This document shows, in pieces, positions 16,625 through 29,400 of a stretch of DNA of 31,826 bases (position 1 is the stretch's first letter; every line of letters starts with the position of its first letter). Source of the DNA: Aduncisulcus paluster (lineage: Eukaryota; Fornicata); contig BQXS01010883.1 in assembly GCA_024181965.1 (NCBI GenBank), forward strand, positions 1-31,826, written 5' to 3'. Made by a program: the position numbers and the translations under genes. The notes under the pieces were generated by a model. That model made no database searches. It was given only the letters and a program-made list of their open reading frames with translations, and had not been told where the DNA came from.

Positions 16625-19030
16625 ATGTCAAATTGTACCAGTCCATTGTATGGAGACGATTGTGAATTCGTTGAATTTGAAGATGAAATGGTTCGAGCAT
16701 CTTTATGTTCAGAATTAAATCCTGAATTAGGATCTCTTTCAGGATGTGGAGATATTTATCTATCCGATGTCCAAGAACTCGAAAAAGTTGAGATTTCATA
16801 TGAAACTTCCTTATCTGGACTTGAATATTTAACTTCTTGTTACACTTTATCCCTTGAATGGAAAGGTGATATTGATGGCTTTGATGAGCTCTTTACCCCT
16901 ATTTCTCAACTACCTCTGGAAAATTTGTCCTTTTATGGCCTTCCTTCATGTGATTCATGCTCTCAACTCGAGACTTTAACTCCATTATCGGATTCTCTTC
17001 TTTATCTCTCAACAAAGTCTATTTCTACCAATATCGTTGGCCAAATGCTAGATATCTTAACGAATATTGCACAATTAACTATGTATGCTGATGATTATGG
17101 AGATCTCTCTTTCCTAAATCCAGATTTACCCCTCAGAGAACTCCTCCTAATGTCTTCGGGTTCCAATAATTTAGTAACCAATATTACTCCAATAACTGCT
17201 TATAAAAACAGTCTTGAAACCTTATGGTTGACTTATCTTGAATTTTCTCCGCCAATCGATGATTTGGGGGACATTTTAGAAGAATTTTACTCGCTGAATA
17301 CTTTAACCTTCATCGAAATTGCCGGAATAACAGGAATAACATTCCCTGAAATACCTATTGTTGATATTATAGCAATTTATAACGAATTCGAGTTTTATAA
17401 TTTCTCCAACATTTCCTCCTCTCTCGAAATTCTTCAGATCGAGTCTTCCTCTCTCTCTGATGAAGGAAATGCTCTTTTAAATACCATTCCCTTGTGTTCA
17501 AACCTTACCGCACTGGACCTGAGGATTCCAAGTGACGATATTTCTCCCTTGCAGGGTGTCGCTGACTTAGTTCAATTGGGTGAATTCAAATTAGAAGTAA
17601 CAACCAGCGATATTGGGGTGTTTGTTGATTTTGGAGATCTATTGGCCTCTCAAATAAGCTCATCTTCCATAAGATTTCCTGCTTTGACAAAGTTTGACTT
17701 CACCGGTGAGATTCCTTCCCTGTCTGGTCTTTCGACTCTTCCCGAAGGATCCTTTCCTTTGCTTACCAACTTGGCAATCTCATCTATGAATAGACTAAGC
17801 CTAGGTCTTGTCCTCGCTATGGATCCTTGGCCTCTAACTAATATCCAATCCCTCGAGAGTATTAGTTTGTTATCCAATTCCTGTGACTTACCAATCACGT
17901 ATGGTTACGAGTTGGAAGGTTTCTTCAGTATCTCCAACTTTCCCAATCTCACATCTGTCACCAATACCATATCACTCTGTCCTTGTCTTGACTTCTTCGA
18001 TGGTTACTCACTCGATGATCATCAAGTATGTGTTAGAATGGGCTCTACCAATTGGAATTCCACTCTATATCCTGACATTGACCCTTGGATATTTCCGCCT
18101 GTTTCGGATGACGATGAATACATTGTTGGATGCAGTGATATCATGGTTAGGGTATATGATTCCGTGGATGAGTGGAAAGGGTTGTCCGGAGATGGCTCTG
18201 TTACCTGTGTTGACCCACTTTCCTTCTCAGATTCTTCTTGTGGAGTCTCCGGTGTGAATCAGTCAACAAGCTGGGCTGGATCAGGTATGTGTGGGTTTGG
18301 AAAAGAATGTATGGTTATACCAGATTCTGATCTTTATGATTTTCCCCAATGTGCTTGTATGAATGGTCTTTATGGCGATTACTGTGATTCCCCCTGTCCA
18401 TTTGATGAGGACGGAGTCATGTGTGGTGGTGGAGACTGCCTTCAAATCTCCTCAGAAGGGGACGATATTTACCAATGTTCCTGCCATTCCACTGGATATA
18501 TCGACACAGTTACGGGTGTTTGCGTGTATCCCGATGAATGTGTTGACTGTATCAACGGACAATGCACAGAATCTGGGAGTATTCCTTCTGTTTTGACATG
18601 GAATCCCATTCCCTTTGTTGTCGAAAATGTTGTTCTCCAGCAAAATACCTGTGTGTGCAATGAAGGCTACTCAGGTCCCTCGTGCGAAGTTGATTCTTGT
18701 GGTATTATTGAATTAGAATCTCTTTGTGGCGGTGGATCATCTGAATGTGTGAGTTCTGGAATTGACTGGGAATGCAAATGTGGAACGGGATTTCAAGGAA
18801 TATTTTGTGAAACATCAGTCATTGTGCTCTCACCTTGGGGATTTCCTCTTATTCTGGGTCTGTTTGGAACCATGATCCTTATTATTATTTTATTGGGGAT
18901 TTGTTATTGTAAGTCAAAGAAGTTCTTTGAAAAACAACAAGACAATATCGGCTTGATTGACGAAGAAGAAGATGAAGAAGAAGCATTTGGAGTTGATCAT
19001 ATGTCGATCATGACTTCAGTCCGACAATAG
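16625..19030 (+). CDS. LRR/EGF surface protein with C-terminal transmembrane segment
   Basis: The protein has 801 aa. Leucine-rich repeats span ~45-430, followed by a cysteine cap (~450-470), a Cys module (~495-575) and four EGF-like modules (CACMNGLYGDYC ~576, then CSCHSTGY, CVCNEGYSGPSC and CKCGTGFQGIFC ending ~728). A hydrophobic helix (~737-760, GTMILIIILLGICYC) is followed by a 39-residue cytosolic tail with an acidic run (DEEEDEEE). This is a type I surface-receptor layout. Two things are odd: the first ATG (16625) leads into cysteine-containing mature-type sequence without a signal peptide, and an in-frame ATG at 16547 starts a short hydrophobic stretch cut by a TAG at 16604. The 5' end may therefore be incomplete or contain an unrecognised intron. 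It is related in architecture to the gene at 2-3034 and convergent with the giant gene downstream. Confidence 0.9.
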   Translation: MSNCTSPLYGDDCEFVEFEDEMVRASLCSELNPELGSLSGCGDIYLSDVQELEKVEISYETSLSGLEYLTSCYTLSLEWKGDIDGFDELFTPISQLPLENLSFYGLPSCDSCSQLETLTPLSDSLLYLSTKSISTNIVGQMLDILTNIAQLTMYADDYGDLSFLNPDLPLRELLLMSSGSNNLVTNITPITAYKNSLETLWLTYLEFSPPIDDLGDILEEFYSLNTLTFIEIAGITGITFPEIPIVDIIAIYNEFEFYNFSNISSSLEILQIESSSLSDEGNALLNTIPLCSNLTALDLRIPSDDISPLQGVADLVQLGEFKLEVTTSDIGVFVDFGDLLASQISSSSIRFPALTKFDFTGEIPSLSGLSTLPEGSFPLLTNLAISSMNRLSLGLVLAMDPWPLTNIQSLESISLLSNSCDLPITYGYELEGFFSISNFPNLTSVTNTISLCPCLDFFDGYSLDDHQVCVRMGSTNWNSTLYPDIDPWIFPPVSDDDEYIVGCSDIMVRVYDSVDEWKGLSGDGSVTCVDPLSFSDSSCGVSGVNQSTSWAGSGMCGFGKECMVIPDSDLYDFPQCACMNGLYGDYCDSPCPFDEDGVMCGGGDCLQISSEGDDIYQCSCHSTGYIDTVTGVCVYPDECVDCINGQCTESGSIPSVLTWNPIPFVVENVVLQQNTCVCNEGYSGPSCEVDSCGIIELESLCGGGSSECVSSGIDWECKCGTGFQGIFCETSVIVLSPWGFPLILGLFGTMILIIILLGICYCKSKKFFEKQQDNIGLIDEEEDEEEAFGVDHMSIMTSVRQ

Positions 19031-20457
19031 TTCGTTCTCTCGTAATTTTTTTCAAGTTTTTTTTTTTTTTTCGTTCATTTATGATTTTTCGTTTCGTTCT
19101 ATATTTATCGTATAACTAGTTTTCTTTTCTTTTCAATGTTCCTAATGGTTAGAATATAAACCAATTCTTTATAACTCTGTTTCTAAAAAGACTTAAAATT
19201 TTACTACTTGCTATTTTTTTGAAGGTTTGAACAATTCGCTCGAACTGTCTATTCTCTAAGAACGCTCCATTCAAACTTTCAAACATACATTTCGCAAATT
19301 ATATTGCAGGAAGGAGAAATCACATATCACCTCCAAATTTTTTTTTTTATCATGAATCATGAACAACATACTATGGCGGAAGATTCATGAAATTTGACAC
19401 GAATTAATTTTTTTATATCGGTGATATGGCGATGAGAATCCGTGAAATATATCCACTCGAATCCAGTAAAATTGAATATCACAGAATATATGAAGTCTCT
19501 TCGAATGAAGAGTGATTGAAGGGAAAAAAAAAACAATTAAATACAAGAAATAGATCTATCGAAATCAGAATCTATTGAATACAATAATTATTCAAATGGG
19601 AATTACAAATGTAAATTAGGGCTCAAAAATATCTCACAATTGAAGACAAAACTAAATAGAATAAAAATACCAAAAAAAAAAGTAGAATCAGAAATAATTG
19701 GTTGAGTAATAAAAATAATTAAATTAAATTAATAATTGGAACCAGGAGACTTGAAACCCCGTCTGAATTGAGTGAAAATACCAAAAAGAACGCAGAAACG
19801 AAACAATATCCATATTTTTTATACCATGAACGGGAGTTGCTGAAATCTCATAAATGATTCCAAAGTGAAGTGTAAACCCCTCACATCCAACAAAAAAAAT
19901 CGACAAAATGTTCAATTTCATCGCGAAAAAAAAAAGAACAAAACAAAACGAAACAAAACAAAACTCCGATATTTTTTCACAACAAATACAGTTTTTGCTC
20001 ACCCATATAACACTGAGCAAAAATTGGATGAAATATAAAACAATCAAACCTAATATATATCCAACTTGGATTATTGGAACTATTCAACAAAATACCAATT
20101 GTGAAGTGAAAATATAATAATAATAATAATAAAAAAAAAAAAAAAAAAAAACGATGATTTGAATCTGAGAAGAAAGTTCATATAAATGAAAAATATAAAA
20201 TGTTGAAATATCTGATACTGTTTCCTCGAGTATCGGATACCTCGAAAGGCTGATGATTCAATATATAAATATACTTCCAAAAATAGAATAATCTTGGGTT
20301 CAAAGACCCTGAACCTAATCGAAATTGAATATAACCGAAATCAGAGTATCGAGTAATGGAAAATGGAGAAGTTGGGAAAATATAAATTGAATATCAACTG
20401 TAAATTAACAAAAAATCAAAATAAAATAAAAATAAAAATAAATAAATTTTCAAAAAA
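19031..20457. other. Convergent spacer of low complexity
   Basis: These 1,427 bases lie between the 3' ends of the LRR/EGF and giant surface-protein genes. Contents: a T-run after 19057 (3' side of the + gene), an imperfect AAAAC repeat (19920-19965), a (TAA)n tract leading into a 20-A run (20113-20151), AAAAT-type repeats (20409-20450), and small hairpins (CTCTTC-GAAT-GAAGAG at 19497-19512; GGTTCA/TGAACC near 20297-20315). The short open frames here are low-complexity and not protein-like. No tRNA, rRNA or other RNA gene is recognised. Confidence 0.6.
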
Positions 20458-23400
20458 TCAGTGAGCTTCATTTAAATTCTTTGATCGAGAATTGACATTC
20501 GAAACGGCTCCGAGCAAGTTTGGAGCAGAGGTGAATGTTCGAATTGTCATATCGCCCGAATAAGATAAAGTAGAATCTCGAGTTGTCTGATAAAACAATG
20601 GAGTGGCAGAATCCTTTCTTGAGAGATTCATAGATCCATGCCTCATAACAAAAGTCTCTTGTTTCGCCTTTTTCTTTTGGGATTTTTTGTACATACATAT
20701 TCCCACAATCAAACCAACAATCGTGACGAACAAACAAGCTAGGACAACATATAGAACAAGAAGATTTGAGGAATGATCAACCCAAATTTCTGTGACAACA
20801 CAACCATACAATACATGATCAAAATGACACACAATATCATAATCATCATCATCACTGGGACCACACGCATTTTCACTAATTTCCACACTGTCACTTGTTG
20901 AGCAGAACATAGTGAAGCCATCTCTAACCTTTCGACGAGAATCAAGTTTCGTATACACATCATCAATAGTGGAATCAGCAACCAAATCGAGTGATTCAAA
21001 ATGAGGAATAGCATCTTCGAGCGATAATTTCCAGTCAAAAGGAATAAACACATCTTCAAGAGAATCATCTTCAAGATCTGCACTGCTCCTCGTCTTTCGA
21101 GCAACAACCCGTGACCATGACCATTCGAGAGCAATCAAGGCACCTTTAGATTCCAAAGACAACAAATACTCATCAATAGATTGATCAATGGTCGAGTAAC
21201 AGTATGAACAAACCTCACGGGCGATTGAAGTGTTGATGACAGCAATTTCATCATCATGGGCAATACTAACAGGATCATATATCTGAACAGCACCTGAAAT
21301 GGAGGAAGAATAGGTGTTTGGATGATGTTGTTCACCAATACCAACATTCCACCATTGTTTCCATTCATAGCCATTCCCTAAAATCCCCAGAGCTTCAGCC
21401 TCTTCTCCTACATACACCCAGTGGATACTATCGTGGATAAGGCTTGTCAAAGAGAGCAGGAGATGACTCTGACCACCAAACATTGAACTCAAGAAAGGAC
21501 TGTTTGAGCACGATCCTTCCTCTTCCTCTTCTTCTTCTTGACATTCAGATATCATATCAAGAAGCTCAAAGACCATCGATAAGATCATATCACTATCATT
21601 AAGACTCCCAAGAACCCTATTGGACTCAATTAAATGTGAGCACATAGATACCCATAGAATGAAATCACTCATGAAATCATCCCATTCTCTTCCACTCTCT
21701 GCCTGTGGGATCAAAGATAATTCTGGATACGAATCCAAGAATTGGAGAGTTGTTTTGGCATCTAGCTCATATGAATCCCCACTATTTCCAAGTTGTTCCA
21801 TGAAGAAAGAATAATAATACCAGAAGACTTGACAAGACTGAGTAAGCAATTGTACCATAAATTGATTGATTGTAACCACGGTATCATCCAAATTATCAAC
21901 AAAAGCAGCCAACATTCCTGACAAATCAAGTAAATTATTCAACGCTAGTCTAACCAAACCAAGAGTCGAGCCACGGTCATCATTAACAAAGTAATCATTG
22001 AAGATGCCAATATCAAGAGCCTCTGTGGATAGATAGATGATTTGTTCCGCCACGCCAAACGCCTCGAATACGTCAATTGCATTAATGGCCTTCTTAAATT
22101 GCACAAATAATTCAGGAATTTCAATTTGAACAAGATAGCATGTTGTTACTCCAGTTCGGTGTGGAATTGACATAGATATACCATACAAACCATAATACAA
22201 TGGAAGCAAAAATGTTTCTCGTTGTTTTATATAAATTTCCATGGGTTCGGTCTGAACGGCTCCAATCATATTGCTGTAAACAACACTCAAGGATAAAGAT
22301 ACAGCCTCGCCTTCAGATTCTTGAGAACCTAATGGATTTTCAAATGACCTATCATCAGCGATAAAGTTTGATAAAAACGCACAAGAAATTATAATGTCAA
22401 TTTCGTCGTCAAAAGTCGATAAAACGTCCACTCCATTGATCTGAAGAGATTTTCGCACCATTCCAGTTTCATCATCGTTTGATCTATTTGTGAGGCTTCC
22501 GAAACGTATCCTCATATTTGAAGACTTCACAGGATCTTCTGCTGCAGAAAATTCTTCATCGATGCATGAGATATATCCGAGTGAAGCATCATCGGCGATA
22601 TAATAAACGACAGAATCACAGTAATTTCCATCATAATCACGAATAGAATAACCAATATCCTCACATAGGAATGGATATTCCTCAGATCCATCATACAATT
22701 CTGGAGAAACAGAATGGAATATCTTCGATTGAGTATGAGAATGTACAGGTTGGATTGAATGATCGTATCTCAATGTAGCGGTGGACTCATCGCTCAAAGA
22801 GGATATGGTAAGTTGGAGAGGTAAGGATCTCGTTGAATACGCCCTTAATCGATACACTAACTCAGATGGAGTGAATAGAAGAAATGGGGAACTATTAGAT
22901 GAAAATACGAGATAGTCAAGCATTTCTTGTCTCTCTTCATCCGTGTAGTCCGAAAATACTCCATCTGCAAGAAGTTCCCAAGAAAATTCGAGGTCCGATA
23001 AATTTCCTTTTGACACTGATATTTCTGGAACAATGAGAGAATGCTTCCCACTCAAATCCGAAGAAGATGGGATAGTAACAGCAAATGGAAGATCATCGCC
23101 AACAACGGTCACATGGGCATCTGAAACGGCCATTGTGGTGACATCGGTGTGTATGAATTGCAACTGAGTTCCAGTGGGAGTGTATGAATCAATGTACACT
23201 GAGAGACTTCGTGAGACGGAAGAGTTTTCAGAAGTGTAAACAGAAGTTATTGAATGTGAAACCGTATCGCCAGAAATTCCCAAATTATCGACTTGCCATC
23301 CACCTTGACGTTGATCGCCATCTTCTTCCTCATCGATTCGGCCCTGAACATTGATTTGAACCTTCTGATTCTTTGGTGCAAGTAAACATCCTTCCTTGAC

Positions 23401-26400
23401 GAGCACCTTTTCATTCTTTGTATCGAGGCTGAAAGGAACAGAAAAACTAAATTTTACACTCCCATCATCTTTTTCTCCAATCACATTACAAAGATAATCT
23501 CCACCGAGATCGTATCCAGGATTCATGAACAAAGTTGAGCCACCAAAGTATTCAAACGAAGTGTGAGTTACATCATTGACACATTCCCAGGAGAAGGAAT
23601 ATTCCATTGTTAAGAAGGGAAGATAGGCATCAACGTAAGAAGAAGGCGGATGAGTGAGAGGATATAGAGTATCTGCAGATGAACTTGATGAAACACTCGA
23701 GTTTGAACAGGTGTATTCGTCGTAAATGACATCAAGAGGAACAACGAGTAAATCTTTGGTGGTTGTTTTGGGAAGATAATAAGACTGAATAAGAGATGGA
23801 ATCTTTGAGGTGGTCAACTTAATATCGTAAGAATCAGAACTCCAATCAGAGAAAAGACTTCGAATCTTAACGGTTATGGTTAAATCTCGAACTCCATAAT
23901 TCCACAAATCAGTCAAATAATAAGAATGCAATTCAAATTGAGTAGAAGAGTGGATATCACAAAAGTCCTCAGAATCCACAAGGAATATTCCTTGCATCTT
24001 AGCTAAAACACTCTGAATGTCTTCATAGTAATCTGAGGAGGTTGTGATCTCTGGACTTGTAACGATAATGATGAAATCTAGCACACCCCAACCCTCAAAA
24101 TAGACGATATCATATAAGTTAATTGTGAAGGATCTGACCTGAACAGTGTCATCATCATCACAAACTCCAAATGTCAATGAATGAGGGAACATCAGTGTTG
24201 GTAAAGTGGGTGCAGCAACCACTCTGAATAAATCAGAAGAGAGAGTGAGAACAAGGTCATCAGAGGAGCTCCTATAGGATGTTGCATCGTAGAGAACGGA
24301 TGACTTGAGGATAAGATCATCCGCATAAAGAGTTGAGAAAGTTGATGGATAAATATAGATCACAGAATAGAGTGGGTGGAAAATATCAACATTTGAAGCA
24401 CTGATAATTTCATCAGTTTCTCTATATTGAGTTGTAATAAAACATTCTGATTCAATTTCAACAAGGGGTTTAAAGTTTGACGCAAGATCCCACTCTCCGC
24501 ATATGTCCTCATGCAAGAGACTCCGACAATCAAACCATTCACCAGAAATATCCTCTCCAACAGTTTCAGTTCCAATGACAGAACGATGTGACGAAGTAAA
24601 ATATGTCTCATATTCTGAATCATTAATATAAATCAAACGTTTGAACTCGATGCGCACCCGTTTGTGCTCAATCTGGACAGATACATCATTAATCGATGGA
24701 ATCATAATAAGTTCACAATAGTCTCCACCAAATCCATCATCACAATCACAGCCAAACTCCATACAGAGACCTTTTCCGCTACAATTTAAGTAACATTGAC
24801 AGTAATCTCCACCATATCCTTGGAAACAGGTACATCCAGCACCATTGGACACACCATACACACATGAACCATCGGGAGTATAATTATCACATGAATCTCC
24901 ACTGAATCCAGAGTTACAAACACAAGCTCCCGTTGAGACATTACACTCACCTCCCTCAATGTTCTCAGAGCAACCATTAGGGCAGTCCATATCAGCACAA
25001 CTTTCGCCAGAATATCCATCAGCACAGAAACAAATACCAGAATAGCAAATTCCGCCATTTTCACAGGAAGGATCACATTCGACAAGAGGAGATGCTACAC
25101 TACAGCTATCGCCCTGATAGCCACCTTCACAAGAGCATTCCTGCAAACCAGTCAACTTGTTACCTGTGCATGTTCCATGATCGTTACAATAAGAATAGAA
25201 GGAACAAGATGGAATAGTGCACACATCGGGTGAAATGGATCCAGAAGTATCGAAAAAAGACATTGGATTCTCAATATCCCCTTCAAGGGAATTAATCTCC
25301 CATCCACCTTTACACTCAGTGCATAGTTCTCCGCCATATCTAGATGCACACTCACATACACGGGATTCATTTGCACTCAGAATACTATCCGAGCCATTCT
25401 TAATATCCCACTCGTTGTCTTGAACACAAACTCCATATACACACTCACTTGGACAATGTAATGGTTGGATATCAAAGTAAGAAAAAGCAGAATCGGAATC
25501 AGTGTCATCGTTCATCTGAGGAACAATATCGACCATGAAATCAAATCCAAATTCATCAAGATCTAATCCCTCACAACCCTCAATTCCAGTCAAATCAAAT
25601 GTCGAGGAATCAGGGAACGATGGAGAATACTCATAATCCTCGCCAACAGAGCTGAATATTGTTAACATTGGACGTACTTTTGAACTGATATCGATGGCAT
25701 CTGGAAGAGAATATTCGAATCTCACAAGCCCATTTCGGTACAAACTAATTTGCACTTCAACGAGGAAAGAAAGAGTTTCAATGGTACTTTGTATCACAAT
25801 ACGATGCGCACAACAAGCACAGCCACTCTCGGCATCATTTTCATCAACAAAGAAATAATAAGGGGCGCTGACTTCACTGTTAATGGGGGTTAGTTCACCG
25901 ACAGCCTCACCGTCATCGTCCAAGAAGAACAGAGAACCATCCACAACTTGAATAAAACTAACAGAATAGGAGAGCAATGGGAATTTCCACACCGGTAGAG
26001 AGACAATACAAGAGGATGAGGAATCTGAGGAACACTTCGAAGATGAGAAAGAACCAATGAGTGATAAATCTGGTACAATTCCACCTCTATTAATAGTGGT
26101 ACTGAAGGTTGTATCAGAAATCAGTGAGGAATAATCAGGAGAACAAGAATAGATAATTGAATCGTTGGTTTTTGAAGCCGAGGGAACAACTTCATAATCT
26201 GAGGAACTCTTTACAATACAAGCAGTCAAACGTTTCGAGTAATGCCCAAGAGAGTAATCATTGAACAGATATTCAATTGATAATGCATTTGGTGCTTCTT
26301 CGTCAAATAAAGCTGATTCGAGAACATTTTGGAATTGGACTTGAGTATTTTTCACTCGAACAACACTACTTTCAATTCCAAGTTCACTATCTTCTGCTAT

Positions 26401-29400
26401 AATAACACTCCCATGAATATCTATTCCGCTCACACGGATATTTGAATGGCTATCAATTAAAAGATTACAAATATTTGACAAATTTACATGAGAAAGAGTA
26501 ACATCAAGAAACGGCGAGGAATCAATATCATAAAATGTTGAATCAGCAGATGTACATCCACAAACCGAAGTATCATCGGAAATTGCGTAACAATATTTCG
26601 ATTCACACCTTCCGTGACAGTTTGGAGTGATGCAATCATTGGCTTCATCGCCCCAATATGCAAATGAGCATGTATCACAAGAATCGCCAGTCCAATGCTC
26701 ATTGCACGAACATGATACCGTTCCATCAGATGAAGAAACAAGAGAACCATTAGTGCACTTCATCGATACAAGCAGGGCAGCAGATGTTGAATCAGAAGAT
26801 GACATTGACACGATAGAATATTCAGAATATGTGTCCACCTCGGAATCCTCAACCAGAGAAAGACTCAAAGGAATAGAAATTCCTGATTCTGACAATGTTG
26901 TGTATTTTTGGTAACGCAAACTGTTTTCGGACATTTGGATGAATGATACAGCTCCCCCTGGAGGCAATCCACTTCCTCCATTGACACTCAATGGATGAGG
27001 AGTTATACCAATGTTATAAGCACCGTTGGAAATCAGTTTTGGATAGATGTTCTGTGTTCCAGTGATATAATAAATATCAATGGCTCCTCCACGACTGATT
27101 CTAATACGAATATCAGAACCAGCATCTGTGATAAAAACAATCCAGAGACCAATGAATAAACCAGAGTTGCTGGATGAAGAATACCCAAGACCCTTGAGAT
27201 ATAAATTACTGAGAAGCTCTCCATCGGGAAGGATATTGTTGAGTAAGTGAATACAAGATGTTACACTTGATCCAACATAAGTACCGCAGATTTGTCCAGT
27301 TGCAGGAATTGTGAAAGTCATCGTGGCAATTCCAATTCCAAAGGGGGTGTAGACGGGAAGAACAAATGTACGCCCAATCACATGTTCGTAAAGTTCTGAA
27401 TCGTCAAGACTAACCACAGTGGGTAACAGGATCGTACCAAAATTGGGATCACTTTCATCGAGAGAAGCGATATCAGTGGTAGCAACCATTGATACAGACG
27501 TAGGGGGATGTAATATATGAGTGAACACCAAGGGATTTGAGTGATTAGAGACATCAACGGGCAAGAATCCCATCACATCAAGACAAAATCCTCTTTCAAC
27601 AACCCCACTAACAGTATCAGATATCAAGTTATAGAGGTTGAATGCAGACCCATAGAAACTGATTGTTGATCCAAAGAGAAGTGTAACTGGAGGGTTATTC
27701 ACAGCCATTCCAAAGAAATCAATGTGCCCACCAAAGCCACCGATAGTACATCTTGTGTTACTGGATGTGAGAGACAAAGTATTGCCAGATGTAACATTCA
27801 CACCAAGCTGACAATATTTGAACGAATTGGAACCAAGGGCAATACATGTAACTCCACGGACATCTATCTCCCGGCTGATACTATTATCAGTATCTATTGC
27901 ATTAAACACAGTGAAATCTCTCGAAATAATGTTGGAATCCGTCACAGAGTTCATCGGAGCATCAAATGAACACCTCGGTTCCTCACAAAATTCTCCAGTA
28001 AAAGCGAAAGAAGTACAAGCACATATTGAATAAGTAGAAGACCATACACCATGAAGACACATCTTCGAGTGAGTTGCTGCAGCGGGCCACATTCCAGCGA
28101 AATACGACGAAAAGAACGTGAACACAACACCTCCAGATGCTGGCGCCATGCTTTGGGGTGCCAATTGGACAGAAAAAACACCACCAACAACGAAAGTATC
28201 ATCGATTTCAGTTCCGTTCACTGTTGGGGTTGTCAATGCACTAAAATAGAGGTATTCCTGATCACTTGTGGTTGGAGATGAGGAGGAAGTCGGAGGTCCA
28301 ATGTTTGCAATCAGAGTAAAGTATCCAGCATAAGATCCATGAACAGCAACGAGTGGTGAATCGATAGTTTCCTCATTGCCAAAGTCATCTTCAACATACT
28401 TTCTGTTCCAGAGGACAAGCCAATGGCCACTCCACAAAAGAGGAGATTCATGGGTGGTTGAAGCATTTTCACTCAATGGAAAGAGAGAGGAATGGGTTGG
28501 AGGGGGAGCATCTTGGTAAAGAGTCATGTAGTTCACAAGCTTAGCATCTTCTTTAGAAATCAACCCAGAGATGGAAACAGTAAAATCCTGACGTCCACCG
28601 AACACACATCCAAATTCACCGACTCCAGCATCACCTTCAACTTCTTCCCACCGAACATAAGGTTGAATGGATAACCCACGAGCATTTGGGAGAGCAACTC
28701 CCGGTTGTATGGCAAAATCACAATCATCGACCACAGTGTCGAACGAAGTCATATCAGACGATCCATAACACTCAGATACAGTGAACTCCATTGGAGTGTG
28801 AACAGGATCTGAAGGGAAGAAAAGATCGTGATTTGAACCACTGAAATGGTTGAGGGCATCTTCACCGGGAGCATATATCATTTCTGTTGATACATCAAAT
28901 TCTCCAGATAAATACTGCTGGAGGAAAATGTCGGATGTTCCTAATCCACCTCCACTCGGACCAATACCAACATTCTTGATTCTCACAACTCCAGTAGTTC
29001 CAAGCCTAACCATATTTGCCAATTGAGTTGGATATTCATTCGTTTCGACATAAAATTGTGAATAGAGCTCACCAAACAAGAATAACCGCTGTCCGGGCAG
29101 TAAATGAGGACGAATTTCATTATAAGCCAGAGTTCCACTCACAATCACATCCTTGGGTAACGATTTTTCAAAGAAATAAGGGCTGTATGTTGTTTTCTCA
29201 TTGAATAGAGATATAACTTGAGTAAATTCTTTATCACCAATAGCATACAACTCACGAGCAATTTCATCGGAACAAGACCCATCGCTTGATTGAACATATT
29301 TGGGAGAACACTCACAATAATCCCCTGAAGTATCATGTGTTGCTAGGGTGACGGAACTGGTCACTGAGGATGGACCATTGGTCGCCAAATCAACGAGCGA

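Noticed and set aside
19724-20280. Short open frames in the convergent spacer
   Set aside because: They translate poly-A/poly-T and TAA repeats (Phe/Lys/Ile runs), with no credible protein sequence.
20291-20315. tRNA-like T-arm (GGGTTCAAAGACCC)
   Set aside because: Stem lengths do not fit a T-arm, and no acceptor, D or anticodon arms surround it.
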